From assembly GCF_006335145.1 (NCBI RefSeq), contig NZ_VDMN01000003.1, forward strand, positions 496,001 to 560,000: a stretch of DNA of 64,000 nt. Reading direction: 5' to 3'. Below the pieces are notes generated by a model that had not been told where the DNA came from, made no database searches, and worked only from the letters and a program-made list of their open reading frames with translations. The translations under genes and the position numbers were made by a program. Of the stretch, positions 44,521 to 54,171 are shown in pieces; within the stretch, counting starts at the first letter, position 1; each line of letters begins with the position of its first letter. This DNA is from Aliirhizobium smilacinae (GTDB taxonomy: Bacteria > Pseudomonadota > Alphaproteobacteria > Rhizobiales > Rhizobiaceae).

Positions 44521-46173
44521 TCAAGACCGCTGATCCAACTGCCTCAGCCTGCTTTCGATGAGCGAGCCGCTTTCATCCAGAATGGGATGGGCGACGGAGA
44601 CGATGTGGGCATTGATGCGTTTCAGGTCGCGCAGCATGTCGAGATGCACCGAACTTGTCTGCAGGCTCTCCAGCTTGCCGTCTCTCAGACGTTCAAGGTG
44701 CTTCTCCGCCGAGCGCTTTTCCAACCGCCGGACGTCCACCTTTATCTCCATCAGCCGCCTTGCGAGGTTGACGTCGCCGGTGACGAAGACGGTCTGGGCG
44801 GTGCGTAGATTGTCGATCGTGAGGTCGAAGAGATCGGCCAGTTCCTTGTATCCGTCATCAGAAAACTTCAGCCCCTTGGCGATCTTCTTGCCCAGCTGAT
44901 CGCAAAGGCCTTTTTCGATGATGTCGCCCATATGCTCAAGGTTGATCGCGTAATCGATGATCGCGATCGAACGTCTCGCATTCTCGTCATTCAGGCCCTG
45001 CTGACCGAGCTTCGACAAATAGAGTTTTACGTCCTGCTGCAGCCTGTCGACCCGGCGTTCAATCAGGGCGATTTCCTTCAACGGCGCCGGATCATTGTGC
45101 TTGAAGGCGTTTTCAGTGCGGATCAGCATGCGTTCGATCTGGTCGCCCACGCCGAGCACTTCACGCGTCGCATTGGCGAGCGCGCGGACGGGGTCGTGCA
45201 ACTCCTCCGGATCGAGGAATTGCGGGCCGGTCTCCTTTTCCGGCTCGTCCGGGATCAGGCGGGTCATCAGATCCGAAATCAGGCAGCCGAAAGGCCAGGC
45301 GATGAGCGCGAGAAGAAGGTTGAAGGCGAGATGTGCATCGACGGGCATTTTTTCGGGTGAGATCGGCAGCGACTGCAGCAGTTCGGCCGCAATGCCGGCA
45401 AGCGGAAGGGCGAGTGCGCAGCCGATGGTGCGGACGAGAAGGTTGCCGCGGGTGATGCGGCGTGCCTCGGGTGGGCTCGCTAATGTGGCGATGACCGGCG
45501 GAATGGCGCCGCCGAGGTTCGCCCCGAGGATGAGCACGACGATGAGGCCCGGCGAGGCGATGCCGCTCGATGCCAGCGAAAGGATGAGGATGACGATGGC
45601 AAGGCTTGACGAGGACACGAAGGCAAGGGCTGCGGAAAACAGCAGCGCGACAAGCCAGCTGGAATCGAGCAAGTTCAGAAATGCCGCAAGAGCGGGCGAT
45701 TGCCGCATGGGTTCGGTCGCCATGCCGAGAACCTGAAGCGACAGGAGCATCAGGCCGATGCCGATCAGCGCCGTGCCCAAGCCTTTACGGGCGGCAGAGC
45801 CGTTGCGCAGAAGCATAACTCCGACGAGGAGCAGAAGCGGGGCAAAGACTTCGGTTCCGGCAGCGACCAGCCAGGCGGTTACGGCCGTGCCTATATTGGC
45901 GCCGAGCAGCACGATCTGCGCCATGCGCGGGTTGACGAGGCCACGTTCGGCAAAGGAGGCCGTCATCAGGGCGGTGGCAGTCGAGCTTTGCAGCGCGATC
46001 GTGGCGACAAGGCCGGACAGGAAGGAGCGCAGACCGCTTCTCGTGCTATTGGCAAGCCCGGTTCTCAGACGTGCGCCAAAGGCTCGGGTCACCCCTTCCT
46101 TGACCTGCGCAAGGCCGAAAAGAAGCAGAGCGACTGCACCCAGGATGTTGATGACGACGAGCGTCGACTGCAC
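44521..46173 (-). CDS. Na+/phosphate cotransporter family protein with PhoU-like domain
   Basis: 550 residues. The first ~330 hold two inverted Na/Pi cotransporter repeats (IALQSSTATALMTASFAERG and SSSSLAIVILILSLASSGIA are the QSS-type motifs). Residues ~345-550 are a cytoplasmic PhoU-like helical bundle. It is an inner-membrane phosphate transporter related to YjbB/NptA. In E. coli, YjbB exports phosphate, so the direction here is open. Confidence 0.92.
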   Translation of the reverse strand: MQSTLVVINILGAVALLLFGLAQVKEGVTRAFGARLRTGLANSTRSGLRSFLSGLVATIALQSSTATALMTASFAERGLVNPRMAQIVLLGANIGTAVTAWLVAAGTEVFAPLLLLVGVMLLRNGSAARKGLGTALIGIGLMLLSLQVLGMATEPMRQSPALAAFLNLLDSSWLVALLFSAALAFVSSSSLAIVILILSLASSGIASPGLIVVLILGANLGGAIPPVIATLASPPEARRITRGNLLVRTIGCALALPLAGIAAELLQSLPISPEKMPVDAHLAFNLLLALIAWPFGCLISDLMTRLIPDEPEKETGPQFLDPEELHDPVRALANATREVLGVGDQIERMLIRTENAFKHNDPAPLKEIALIERRVDRLQQDVKLYLSKLGQQGLNDENARRSIAIIDYAINLEHMGDIIEKGLCDQLGKKIAKGLKFSDDGYKELADLFDLTIDNLRTAQTVFVTGDVNLARRLMEIKVDVRRLEKRSAEKHLERLRDGKLESLQTSSVHLDMLRDLKRINAHIVSVAHPILDESGSLIESRLRQLDQRS

Positions 46174-46299
46174 TCCAAACTCCCCGATGTGATCATGGAA
46201 AAGAGAGGGCGATTCCGTTGCCGGCTAATGAATAATAGACCTTTTGCAAGCCCGTTCAAGGCACTTTACGCGACAGATTCGACGGTTTTCGCGGCATGC

Positions 46300-46764
46300 C
46301 TATGGTTGCCAGGCGGTCTGGCGCATGGCCTCGCCGGCGATCATCGCGGCCGACATGGCAAGGTTGATCGAGCGTTGGCCTTCGACCATCGGAATAAGGA
46401 TTCTGCCTTCGACCGCTTCATGTACGTGTTCGGGCACGCCGGCGCTTTCCCGGCCGAAGAGGAGGATATCATCCGGGCGATAGCTGAACCGCGTATAGGG
46501 TTCGGGTGACTTCGTCGTCGCCAGCACAAGCCTGCGGCGGCTCGTCCTGCGCCACTCATCGAATTTCTGCCAGTTGACATGGCGCGTCAGGGAGACTGCA
46601 GATAGGTAATCCATTCCGGCGCGCTTGAGGTTGCGGTCGGAAATATCGAAACCTGCCGGCTCGATGATGTCGACGCCAAGTCCGAGGCATGCGGCGAGAC
46701 GCAGGATCGTTCCGGTATTGCCGGGAATGTCGGGTTGATAGAGGGCAATGCGCAAGTCTGTCAT
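46300..46764 (-). CDS. trmL: tRNA (cytidine(34)-2'-O)-methyltransferase
   Basis: 154 residues, the compact SPOUT/TrmL type. NTGTILRLAACLG near the N-terminus, LLFGRESAGVPE and IPMVEGQRSINLAMSAAM form the knotted SAM site. It methylates the wobble base of tRNA-Leu isoacceptors. Its start at 46764 faces the ABC-exporter leader region, 46 bp from the palindrome at 46810. Confidence 0.95.
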   Translation of the reverse strand: MTDLRIALYQPDIPGNTGTILRLAACLGLGVDIIEPAGFDISDRNLKRAGMDYLSAVSLTRHVNWQKFDEWRRTSRRRLVLATTKSPEPYTRFSYRPDDILLFGRESAGVPEHVHEAVEGRILIPMVEGQRSINLAMSAAMIAGEAMRQTAWQP

Positions 46765-46809
46765 GGCGTCTGATTAGCGGATGTGAGGCTTGCTGCTCAA
46801 GTCTTTTCA

Positions 46810-46844
46810 GCCATATCGATGCATCGCGCGTGCATCGATATGGC
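46810..46844. repeat. Perfect 14-bp inverted repeat between trmL and the ABC-exporter leader
   Basis: GCCATATCGATGCA (46810-46823) and TGCATCGATATGGC (46831-46844) are exact inverted copies with a 7-nt spacer, TCGCGCG. It sits directly before the candidate promoter at 46855. No T run follows. It could be an operator for a dimeric regulator acting on one or both divergent promoters. Confidence 0.75.
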
Positions 46845-46854
46845 CGATTTGGTC

Positions 46855-46883
46855 TTTTCAATTTTGCCGCGAGCGTGTAGAAG
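46855..46883 (+). promoter_or_regulatory. Candidate promoter of the small ORF and ABC exporter
   Basis: TTTTCA (46855-46860), 17-nt spacer, TAGAAG (46878-46883). Each hexamer matches the sigma-70 consensus in four of six positions. The start of transcription would be near 46890, about 18 bases before the ribosome binding site of the small ORF. Confidence 0.4.
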
Positions 46884-46917
46884 AGCGGCCTGTTCAACGC
46901 CCATTTTGGAGGCCTAC

Positions 46918-46971
46918 ATGGATATGACCGTGCTCACGCGCCTCCGCCAGTCGGATATTCGTCTGGCCTGA
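46918..46971 (+). CDS. Short upstream ORF (candidate leader peptide) of the ABC exporter
   Basis: 17 codons, MDMTVLTRLRQSDIRLA, with a strong GGAGG (46908-46912) five bases before the ATG. Residues 8-10 are Arg-Leu-Arg, the +X+ pattern at which macrolides arrest ribosomes on erm leader peptides. The codons for R8 to Q11 are the left arm of a hairpin (46939-46975). The ORF ends 163 bp before the ABC gene. It is either a regulatory leader peptide or a small protein. Existence as a translated ORF is well supported by its binding site; function is inference. Confidence 0.6.
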   Translation: MDMTVLTRLRQSDIRLA

Positions 46972-46975
46972 GGCG
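46939..46975 (+). promoter_or_regulatory. Hairpin overlapping the end of the 17-codon ORF
   Basis: CGCCTC (46939-46944) with GAGGCG (46970-46975), and CCAG (46947-46950) with CTGG (46963-46966), form a stem with a small internal loop (2 and 3 nt) and a 12-nt apical loop. Only GTTT follows, so it is a weak terminator at best. A ribosome stopped on the Arg-Leu-Arg codons would keep it open. Confidence 0.55.
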
Positions 46976-47134
46976 TTTCGCGGTTCACGCAAAGCCTTTT
47001 CTCTTCACTGATCCGCTTTTCTATTTCCGTTCGTGGCCGAACGAGGCCATGCCTGTTCTTTCCTCAACCGTTGCCGGGTATGACGTTTTCGCCCCCGGAT
47101 CGCTTGAGAGCCGTCCGTCTGTCGGAGCCTGTTC

Positions 47135-48988
47135 ATGTTCTCGTGGTTTGAAAGCCGCCTCAATCCCTATCCTGAAGACCAGCCAACTTTGCCGCCCAAG
47201 GGGCTTTTTGCGTTCTGCTGGCATTACACCAAACCGGCATGGCCGTGGTTGCTGCTGCTGGGTAGCTGCTCGCTTGCCATCGCGGTAGCGGAAGTCCTGC
47301 TTTACCAGTTCCTCGGCAATATTGTGGATTGGCTGGCCGGCGCTGATCGCCAGACGTTTTTTGCCGACGAGGGAAACAAGCTTCTGTGGATGGCAGCACT
47401 GGTGCTTGTCGGTCTGCCGCTTGTCGGTGCGATCCATACGGTGACCATGCATCAGGTGCTTGCCGGCAACTATCCGATGATTGCCCGCTGGCAGATGCAC
47501 CGGTTCCTGCTGCGGCATTCCATGGCATTCTTCGCCAACGAGTTTGCCGGGCGTGTTTCGACCAAGGTGATGCAGACCTCGCTTGCGGTGCGCGAAGCGA
47601 CGATGAAGATCATCGACGTCTTCGTCTATGCAATCGGCTTTTTCGTCTCGATGCTGGCACTCGTCGTTGCCGTCGAGTGGCGGCTGGTGCTGCCGCTGAT
47701 CATGTGGTTCGTGCTCTATGTGCTGATCCTGCGCTATTTCATTCCGAGACTTCGCAAGCTTTCGAGCGAACAGGCAGATGCGCGCTCGATGATGACCGGC
47801 CGGATCGTCGACAGCTATACGAATATTGGTACGGTGAAGCTGTTTTCCCATGCGGGGCGTGAGGAGAGCTATGCCAAGGAAGGCATGAACGAGTTCCTCG
47901 GCTCGGTTCATCGGCAGATGCGCCAGATCAGCCTCTTGAACATCTGCGTCGATCTCAATAATGCGCTGACGGTGTTCGCCGTTGCAGGTCTTGGTATCTG
48001 GCTGTGGATCAATGCAGGCGTGAGTGTCGGCTCGATCGCGGTTGCCATCGGTCTTGCCATGCGCATCAATGGCATGTCGCAATGGATTATGTGGGAAGTC
48101 ACGGCGCTCTTCGAAGCGATCGGCACCGTCTATGACGGCATGAACATGATGACAAAGCCGCATGACGTGACGGATGCGAATGGTGCTCGCGCGCTCGCCA
48201 CCCAGAAAGGGCATATCCTGTACGAAAACGTCCGCTTCCACTACGGCAAGAGCAAGGGCGTGATCGACGGGCTGACGCTCGATATTGCCGCCGGCCAGAA
48301 GGTCGGTCTGGTGGGACGTTCGGGGGCGGGCAAAACGACGCTGATGAACCTGCTCCTGCGCTTCTACGATCTGGAGAGCGGCAGGATCACTATCGATGGC
48401 GAGGATATCTCGTCGGTGACGCAGGACAGCCTGCGCGGGATGATCGGCGTTGTGACGCAGGATACCTCGCTGCTGCATCGTTCTATCCGCGACAACATTG
48501 CCTATGGGCGCCCGGATGCAAGCGATGCCGAGATCATCCTGGCGGCGAAACGGGCCAATGCCCTGGAGTTCATCGAAGGACTTTCCGACCTGCAGGGCCG
48601 TACCGGTCTCGATGCGCATGTGGGCGAGCGGGGCGTAAAGCTTTCCGGCGGCCAGCGGCAGCGCATCGCGATCGCCCGCGTCTTCCTCAAGGATGCGCCG
48701 ATTCTGGTGCTCGACGAGGCGACATCGGCGCTCGACTCGGAAGTAGAAGCCGCGATCCAGGAAAACCTGTTCGCGCTGATGGAAGGCAAGACAGTGATCG
48801 CGATCGCGCACCGGCTGTCGACGCTGACTGAGATGGACCGTCTGATCGTGCTCGACAAGGGGCATATCGTCGAGACCGGAACCCATGAGCAACTGGCTGC
48901 TGCCGGCGGCATCTATGGCGATCTCTGGCATCGCCAGTCGGGCGGTTTTCTCGGCGATCAATCGACTGAAGAGGAGGCGGCGGAGTAG
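47135..48988 (+). CDS. ABC exporter half-transporter (fused permease and ATPase), copy 1
   Basis: 617 residues; GGAG eight bases before the ATG. The N-terminal ~330 residues have six membrane helices of the type I exporter fold. The ATPase has Walker A GRSGAGKTT, signature LSGGQRQRIA and Walker B ILVLDEATSALDSE. It is an MsbA/multidrug-like homodimer or heterodimer partner. The paralogue at 51262-53127 could be that partner. A short ORF and hairpins precede the gene. The exported compound is unknown. Confidence 0.93.
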   Translation: MFSWFESRLNPYPEDQPTLPPKGLFAFCWHYTKPAWPWLLLLGSCSLAIAVAEVLLYQFLGNIVDWLAGADRQTFFADEGNKLLWMAALVLVGLPLVGAIHTVTMHQVLAGNYPMIARWQMHRFLLRHSMAFFANEFAGRVSTKVMQTSLAVREATMKIIDVFVYAIGFFVSMLALVVAVEWRLVLPLIMWFVLYVLILRYFIPRLRKLSSEQADARSMMTGRIVDSYTNIGTVKLFSHAGREESYAKEGMNEFLGSVHRQMRQISLLNICVDLNNALTVFAVAGLGIWLWINAGVSVGSIAVAIGLAMRINGMSQWIMWEVTALFEAIGTVYDGMNMMTKPHDVTDANGARALATQKGHILYENVRFHYGKSKGVIDGLTLDIAAGQKVGLVGRSGAGKTTLMNLLLRFYDLESGRITIDGEDISSVTQDSLRGMIGVVTQDTSLLHRSIRDNIAYGRPDASDAEIILAAKRANALEFIEGLSDLQGRTGLDAHVGERGVKLSGGQRQRIAIARVFLKDAPILVLDEATSALDSEVEAAIQENLFALMEGKTVIAIAHRLSTLTEMDRLIVLDKGHIVETGTHEQLAAAGGIYGDLWHRQSGGFLGDQSTEEEAAE

Positions 48989-49201
48989 TCCGCCGCATTC
49001 GTTTTATGTGCCACTTCGGAGGCCTGGCCTGCGACGAAATGCGCGGAGCGATTTCCACCCCATCTGTTTTTAGGGGTATTGGTTGTCGCACTTTTTTCGA
49101 TGCGATCAATTAGCATCGGCTGGTAAGCCTTTGTTTATCTGTAACTGTCAGGGATGCGTAGGGTGCATGGCACCATTGCGTATTCCTGATGGTTTGAGAC
49201 G

Positions 49202-51130
49202 ATGAACACGATAAAAATCAAATTACTCCTCCCCGCCCTTTTCGGAATGGTCGTTCTCATCCTTATCGTTCAGGGTGCACTCGGGATGCGGTCGGTGGCG
49301 CAGATCGAGGGCCAGGCGGACACGATCGGTCGCCGTATGGAGCGCGCTCTCCTGATCGCCAACATGGACCGTCTGTTATCGGATGTTCGCCAGCTCTATC
49401 TGATGACGCTCGCCGCGCCAAATGCCGCGGAGAAAAAGCAGATGATCGAGCGGCTTCAAGCCGCCGACAAGGTGCGCATCGAGGCTTTCGACAATTACGG
49501 ACAAGGCGTGACCATCCCCGCCGCGAAGGAAAAATACGCAGCTCTGCAGAAGCTCGTTGCAGATTATGATGCCATGGGCGCTCAGTTCGTGCAGCTGATC
49601 AGTACATCGCGAGTCTATGAGGCAAGGGATATGATTGCCCAGATGGTGCCGAAAGGTGCCGAAGCAAGCGACGTGCTCAAGGGGCTGATCGAAGACAACA
49701 AGGCTCGTAGTCTGGATGACCGCAGTGTCACCGAGGAGATGGCGCAGTTCGTCTATGTCTCGACGATCATTGGCGTTCTCGTCGCCGTTGTCATCGCGCT
49801 CGGTGCTGCATTGCTGAGCCTTTTTCGCGTGACACGACCGATCACGGAGATCACCGGCTCGATGCAGGCGCTGGCTGCCGGTAACAATCAGGTCGAGATT
49901 CCCTATGCTGGTCGCACGGATGAGATTGGCGATATGGCCGCTGCCGTGGCGGTGTTCCGCGACAATGCGCTGGAGCGTGTTCGTCTCGAACAGCAGACCG
50001 AGGCCAATCGCTCGATGAGCGAGCGGGAGCGGATCGCCAACGAGGAGCAGAAGGCGCGTGACGCGGCCGAAGTGTCGTTTGCCGTAGAGGCTCTGGCAGG
50101 CGGGCTGAAGAACCTTTCCGATGGTGACATGACGGTTCGTCTAAATCAGCAGTTCGCTGGTCGGCTGGATCAGTTGCGTGTGAATTTCAACGAATCGGTC
50201 GGCAAGTTGCAGACCGCACTGCGTTCGGTCGGCGACAATGCGCGAATGATCGATGCGGGCGCGAACGAAATCCGCTCGGCGGCAGACGATCTGTCGAAGC
50301 GTACCGAACAGCAGGCGGCTTCCGTCGAGCAGACGGCTGCGGCGCTGGAAGAAGTGACCACGGCCGTCAAGGATTCCGCCGTACGTGCCGGTGAGGCCGG
50401 CAAGCTGGTCGATCAGACGCGGGTGGGTGCGGAGCGCTCGGGCGAGGTGGTTCGACAGGCTGTTGCAGCGATGGAAGCGATCGAGCAGTCGTCGGGCGAA
50501 ATTGGCAATATCGTCGGCGTCATCGATGAAATTGCCTTCCAGACCAACCTGCTTGCTCTCAATGCTGGCGTCGAGGCTGCCCGTGCGGGCGAAGCCGGCA
50601 AGGGCTTTGCCGTCGTGGCGCAGGAAGTCCGCGAGCTGGCGCAGCGTTCTGCCAATGCTGCCCGCGAGATAAAGGCTCTCATCAGCAAGTCCGGCGAGAA
50701 GGTGCGCGATGGCGTGACGCTGGTTGGCGAGACGGGCATGGCGCTGGAGACGATCGTTTCCGAAGTGCAGCGGATCAACACCAATGTCGGCTCCATCGTC
50801 GTCTCGGCACGCCAACAGTCGACCGGTCTAAGCGAGATCAGCACGTCGGTTCATCACATGGACCAAGGCACGCAGCAGAACGCCGCAATGGTCGAGCAGA
50901 CGACGGCTGCAAGCCACAGCCTTGCCACCCAGGCTGCAGCGCTCACCGAATTGCTGGCTCAGTTCAATCTCGGTGAAGGCGCAAGGGCGGCAGGATCCGC
51001 CCCACGCGCAGCCACGCAGACATCGCGCCCAGCGGCATCGCCGGCCCGTGCTCTCGGCACCAGGATTGCTTCGGCTTTCGGTGGCGGATCTTCTGCCGCG
51101 GCCGTGAAGCAGGAATGGTCGGAGTTCTAA
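49202..51130 (+). CDS. Methyl-accepting chemotaxis protein
   Basis: 642 residues. Two membrane helices (~8-28 and ~185-208) flank a helical periplasmic sensor of ~155 residues. HAMP sections follow ([20 protein letters not shown], and a second near 290-340). The signalling tip region is [20 protein letters not shown] then [20 protein letters not shown], fully canonical. The C-terminus ends in EWSEF, which fits the xWxxF pentapeptide that tethers CheR/CheB. It senses an unknown ligand and signals through CheA. No che genes are in the window. Confidence 0.95.
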   Translation: MNTIKIKLLLPALFGMVVLILIVQGALGMRSVAQIEGQADTIGRRMERALLIANMDRLLSDVRQLYLMTLAAPNAAEKKQMIERLQAADKVRIEAFDNYGQGVTIPAAKEKYAALQKLVADYDAMGAQFVQLISTSRVYEARDMIAQMVPKGAEASDVLKGLIEDNKARSLDDRSVTEEMAQFVYVSTIIGVLVAVVIALGAALLSLFRVTRPITEITGSMQALAAGNNQVEIPYAGRTDEIGDMAAAVAVFRDNALERVRLEQQTEANRSMSERERIANEEQKARDAAEVSFAVEALAGGLKNLSDGDMTVRLNQQFAGRLDQLRVNFNESVGKLQTALRSVGDNARMIDAGANEIRSAADDLSKRTEQQAASVEQTAAALEEVTTAVKDSAVRAGEAGKLVDQTRVGAERSGEVVRQAVAAMEAIEQSSGEIGNIVGVIDEIAFQTNLLALNAGVEAARAGEAGKGFAVVAQEVRELAQRSANAAREIKALISKSGEKVRDGVTLVGETGMALETIVSEVQRINTNVGSIVVSARQQSTGLSEISTSVHHMDQGTQQNAAMVEQTTAASHSLATQAAALTELLAQFNLGEGARAAGSAPRAATQTSRPAASPARALGTRIASAFGGGSSAAAVKQEWSEF

Positions 51131-51261
51131 GCTCCAGCCACTATGATCGGGAATGGACGGCGGCTTCGGCCGCCGTTCGCGTTTTGGCGACGTGCACATC
51201 CTTGCCGAAATGTAATGCGGGAGCCCTTTGCCGCATTGCGGAAGCGGCATATATCCGTCGC

Positions 51262-53127
51262 ATGGCCATCACCCAGTTCTTCCGCTTCTTCGAGACCCGT
51301 ATCCGCCCCTTCGCACAGAAGGGAGATCTCCGTCCGCCGGAAGGAACGCTGGCATTCATCTGGTTTTACGTGAGGCAGGCGAAGGCGCCGTTTCTGGCGA
51401 TGCTGGTGCTGGGCGGCGTGACGGCTGCGATCGAGGCGGCATTGTTCTGGTTCGTTGGCCGGCTTGTCGACATCCTGGCGAGCATCGACCGTGCTCAAGG
51501 GTGGGGTGGGCTTCTTGCATCCCACGGCTGGGAATTGGGTGGGATGCTGGTTCTGATCGGCGTCGTGCGCTTCCTGGTGACGCTGGTGACGGCGCTTGTC
51601 GATCAGCAGATGATCACGCCGGGTTTTTATAATCTCGTGCGCTGGCAGTCCTACCAGCATGTTGCGCGCCAGTCCCTGTCCTTTTTTCAGAACGATTTTG
51701 CCGGCCGAATTGTCACCAAGGTCTGGTCCGGCGGGCAGGCGGCGGGCGATCTCGTGACCTCGCTGATGGAAAGCGTCTGGTTCGTCTGCATCTATTCGGT
51801 GTCGATGCTGATGCTGGTCGGCGGGCTCGACTGGCGGCTGGCGGTGCTGGTCTTGGCCTGGGTCGGGATCTTTGCCGCACTTGCGCGTTATTTCGTGCCG
51901 CGTATCCGTTATCATTCGAAGGAAACGGCGGAAGCCGCCTCGATGCTTTCGGGCCGGATGGTCGATGCCTATAGCAATATCCAGACGTTGCGCCTGTTCG
52001 GTCGCGACGAGGCAAACGACCGCTATATGCGCGACGCTTTCGACACGTTCCAGTCGACGACGCTGATGTTCACCCGGTTCATCACAGGCGTTCGGGCCTC
52101 GATGGCGCTCTTGTCCGGCGTGATGATCACCTCGATGGCGGCGCTCTGCATCGATCTCTGGCTGCAGGGCAAGATCAGCTCCGGCGCTGTTGCCTTCACG
52201 CTTGCGCTGGTGCTGCGGCTGAATTTCCTGCTTGGCCGCCTGATGACGCAGTTCAACGGTATCATGCGCAATTTCGGCACCGTGCAGAATGCGGCCGAAC
52301 TGATCTCGAAGCCTATCGAGCTGACTGATGTACCCGGTGCGCCTGCGCTTCAGGTCAAAAAGCCGGAGATCCACTTCAACGACGTCAGTTTCCATTACGG
52401 TAGGCAATCAGGCGTTATCGATCACTTGACCCTCAAGGTCCGTGCCGGCGAGAAGGTTGGTATTATCGGCCGGTCCGGCGCCGGAAAATCGACGCTCGTC
52501 AATCTGCTGCTGCGTTTCTACGACCTCGAAGGTGGCCGGATTGAGATCGATGGCCAGGATATCGCAAAGGTCAGTCAGGAAACGCTGAGGGCGCAGATCG
52601 GCATGGTCACGCAGGATACGTCGCTGCTGCATCGCTCGATCCGCGACAACATTCTTTTCGGTCGTCCCAATGCGTCCGATGCGCAGCTGCTCGCCGCAGC
52701 CGAGAAGGCTCAGGCCGACGGGTTTATCGGCAGTCTCGTGGATCAGCGCGGGCGCAAAGGTTTTGACGCGCATGTGGGCGAGCGGGGCGTCAAACTGTCG
52801 GGCGGGCAGCGGCAGCGGATCGCGATTGCCCGCGTCATGCTGAAGGACGCGCCGATCCTCATTCTCGACGAAGCGACGTCGGCTCTCGATTCCGAAGTTG
52901 AGGCGGCGATCCAGGCCAGTCTCGACGGTCTTATGCAAGGCAAGACCGTGCTTGCTATCGCGCATCGGCTTTCAACCATTGCGATGCTCGATCGCCTGAT
53001 CGTGATGGACAAGGGGCGGATCGTGGAAGAGGGCACGCATAGCGAGCTGATTTCAGCTGGCGGTCTTTATGCCGAACTCTGGTCACGCCAGACGGGCGGT
53101 TTTCTCGCTGCCGATGCGGCGCAATAG
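51262..53127 (+). CDS. ABC exporter half-transporter (fused permease and ATPase), copy 2
   Basis: 621 residues from the ATG at 51262; the ribosome binding site is poor. Fold as for copy 1: six helices, then Walker A GRSGAGKST, signature LSGGQRQRIA and Walker B ILILDEATSALDSE. Long identical stretches with copy 1 (for example FDAHVGERGVKLSGGQRQR) show recent-to-moderate duplication. The two may form a heterodimer. An extension to 51115 overlaps the MCP gene and was rejected. Confidence 0.93.
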   Translation: MAITQFFRFFETRIRPFAQKGDLRPPEGTLAFIWFYVRQAKAPFLAMLVLGGVTAAIEAALFWFVGRLVDILASIDRAQGWGGLLASHGWELGGMLVLIGVVRFLVTLVTALVDQQMITPGFYNLVRWQSYQHVARQSLSFFQNDFAGRIVTKVWSGGQAAGDLVTSLMESVWFVCIYSVSMLMLVGGLDWRLAVLVLAWVGIFAALARYFVPRIRYHSKETAEAASMLSGRMVDAYSNIQTLRLFGRDEANDRYMRDAFDTFQSTTLMFTRFITGVRASMALLSGVMITSMAALCIDLWLQGKISSGAVAFTLALVLRLNFLLGRLMTQFNGIMRNFGTVQNAAELISKPIELTDVPGAPALQVKKPEIHFNDVSFHYGRQSGVIDHLTLKVRAGEKVGIIGRSGAGKSTLVNLLLRFYDLEGGRIEIDGQDIAKVSQETLRAQIGMVTQDTSLLHRSIRDNILFGRPNASDAQLLAAAEKAQADGFIGSLVDQRGRKGFDAHVGERGVKLSGGQRQRIAIARVMLKDAPILILDEATSALDSEVEAAIQASLDGLMQGKTVLAIAHRLSTIAMLDRLIVMDKGRIVEEGTHSELISAGGLYAELWSRQTGGFLAADAAQ

Positions 53128-53132
53128 GTCTG

Positions 53133-54077
53133 TCACTGACCGCTGATGACAATATCGGCCATCAGGCCGGCATGATTTGATCCATAGGCACTTGGCAAGG
53201 TGGAGATCGATCTGATCTTCAGTGGCAGGCGCACATAGACATGGTCGATCGGCAGGCCGAACGCGCCGAGGCTGACAGGCCATGTCGGTGGCTCATAGGA
53301 TGCTGTCCGCAGCCCGGTCCAGGTGAAGAAACTGCGGATATTAGGGGCAAGTGACGAGGCGTTGAAATCACCAGAAAGGACGAGCGGTCCTTGCATTTCC
53401 TCCATGGCAAGGGTGGCGCGGACCAGTTCCACGGTCTGGAATTCATCGAAATAGGGTTTGGTCGTGTGAATACCGGCAATATTGATCTTATGGCCCCGGA
53501 TTTCCGTCTCGGCCATGATGAAGCGGTTTTCAAAAATAGGGCTCAGGCTTCGGATGCTTCCTCGCCTGAGCGGTGTTTTCGACAGCATCAACTGATCGCA
53601 ATCCTTGGTCAGAATACCGCAGCCGATGCGGTAGGGGTAAGCCGCACTGAGTTGCGAGAGATGCGACTCGAGCGGCTCGGCTTCCATGATGTTGACCACA
53701 TCCGCACCCGACGCGGCGATCATCCTGGCAATCGCTTCGCCATTCGCTTGATTATCCCTCAGGATATTGAAGGAGAGCAGTTTGACGCTTGGAGCATTGG
53801 CATCGCTTTCCGTTGCCATCGCCGTGTAGTCCTGGCCCATGATCACGGCATGTGCCGCCAGTGCGATCGATCCGGCGAGCAGAAGGAAGGCCACGATGTT
53901 CCGATAGAGAGCGAGTGCGAAAATCATGGCCACGATACAGGCCGCGGCGGCATGTAATTGCAGGCTATGGAGTGTGGCGAAAGCCCAGTGCGGATGAAGG
54001 TATCGCGAGCCGATTGCTAGCATTACGAGCGACACGATGACGCAGATTGCAACGGAAAGGATCGTTCTTGGTGTCAT
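53133..54077 (-). CDS. Endonuclease/exonuclease/phosphatase-family membrane protein
   Basis: 314 residues from the ATG at 54077. Three hydrophobic helices occupy residues ~5-85. The C-terminal ~220 residues are an EEP domain with LLSFNILRDN, VVNIMEAEPLESH, LVLSGDFNASS, GLPIDHVYVR and SNHAGLMADI, so the metal and catalytic Asn/His/Asp residues are present. Such membrane EEP proteins are often linked to stress or phosphodiester hydrolysis, but the substrate is unknown. Convergent with the ABC exporter, 5 bp apart; divergent from petABC. Confidence 0.88.
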   Translation of the reverse strand: MTPRTILSVAICVIVSLVMLAIGSRYLHPHWAFATLHSLQLHAAAACIVAMIFALALYRNIVAFLLLAGSIALAAHAVIMGQDYTAMATESDANAPSVKLLSFNILRDNQANGEAIARMIAASGADVVNIMEAEPLESHLSQLSAAYPYRIGCGILTKDCDQLMLSKTPLRRGSIRSLSPIFENRFIMAETEIRGHKINIAGIHTTKPYFDEFQTVELVRATLAMEEMQGPLVLSGDFNASSLAPNIRSFFTWTGLRTASYEPPTWPVSLGAFGLPIDHVYVRLPLKIRSISTLPSAYGSNHAGLMADIVISGQ

Positions 54078-54171
54078 GATCGGGTCCGAAGCTTTTCTTG
54101 GCCGATGAATTAGCACGGGCAAATGTCTCTTGCAACGCAACATGTTTGCATGCAATCGCCGCAAAATGCGC

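Noticed and set aside
47021..48961. 646-codon minus-strand frame over the first ABC exporter
   Set aside because: The ABC exporter frame has Walker A, signature and Walker B. The minus frame is His/Arg-rich shadow.
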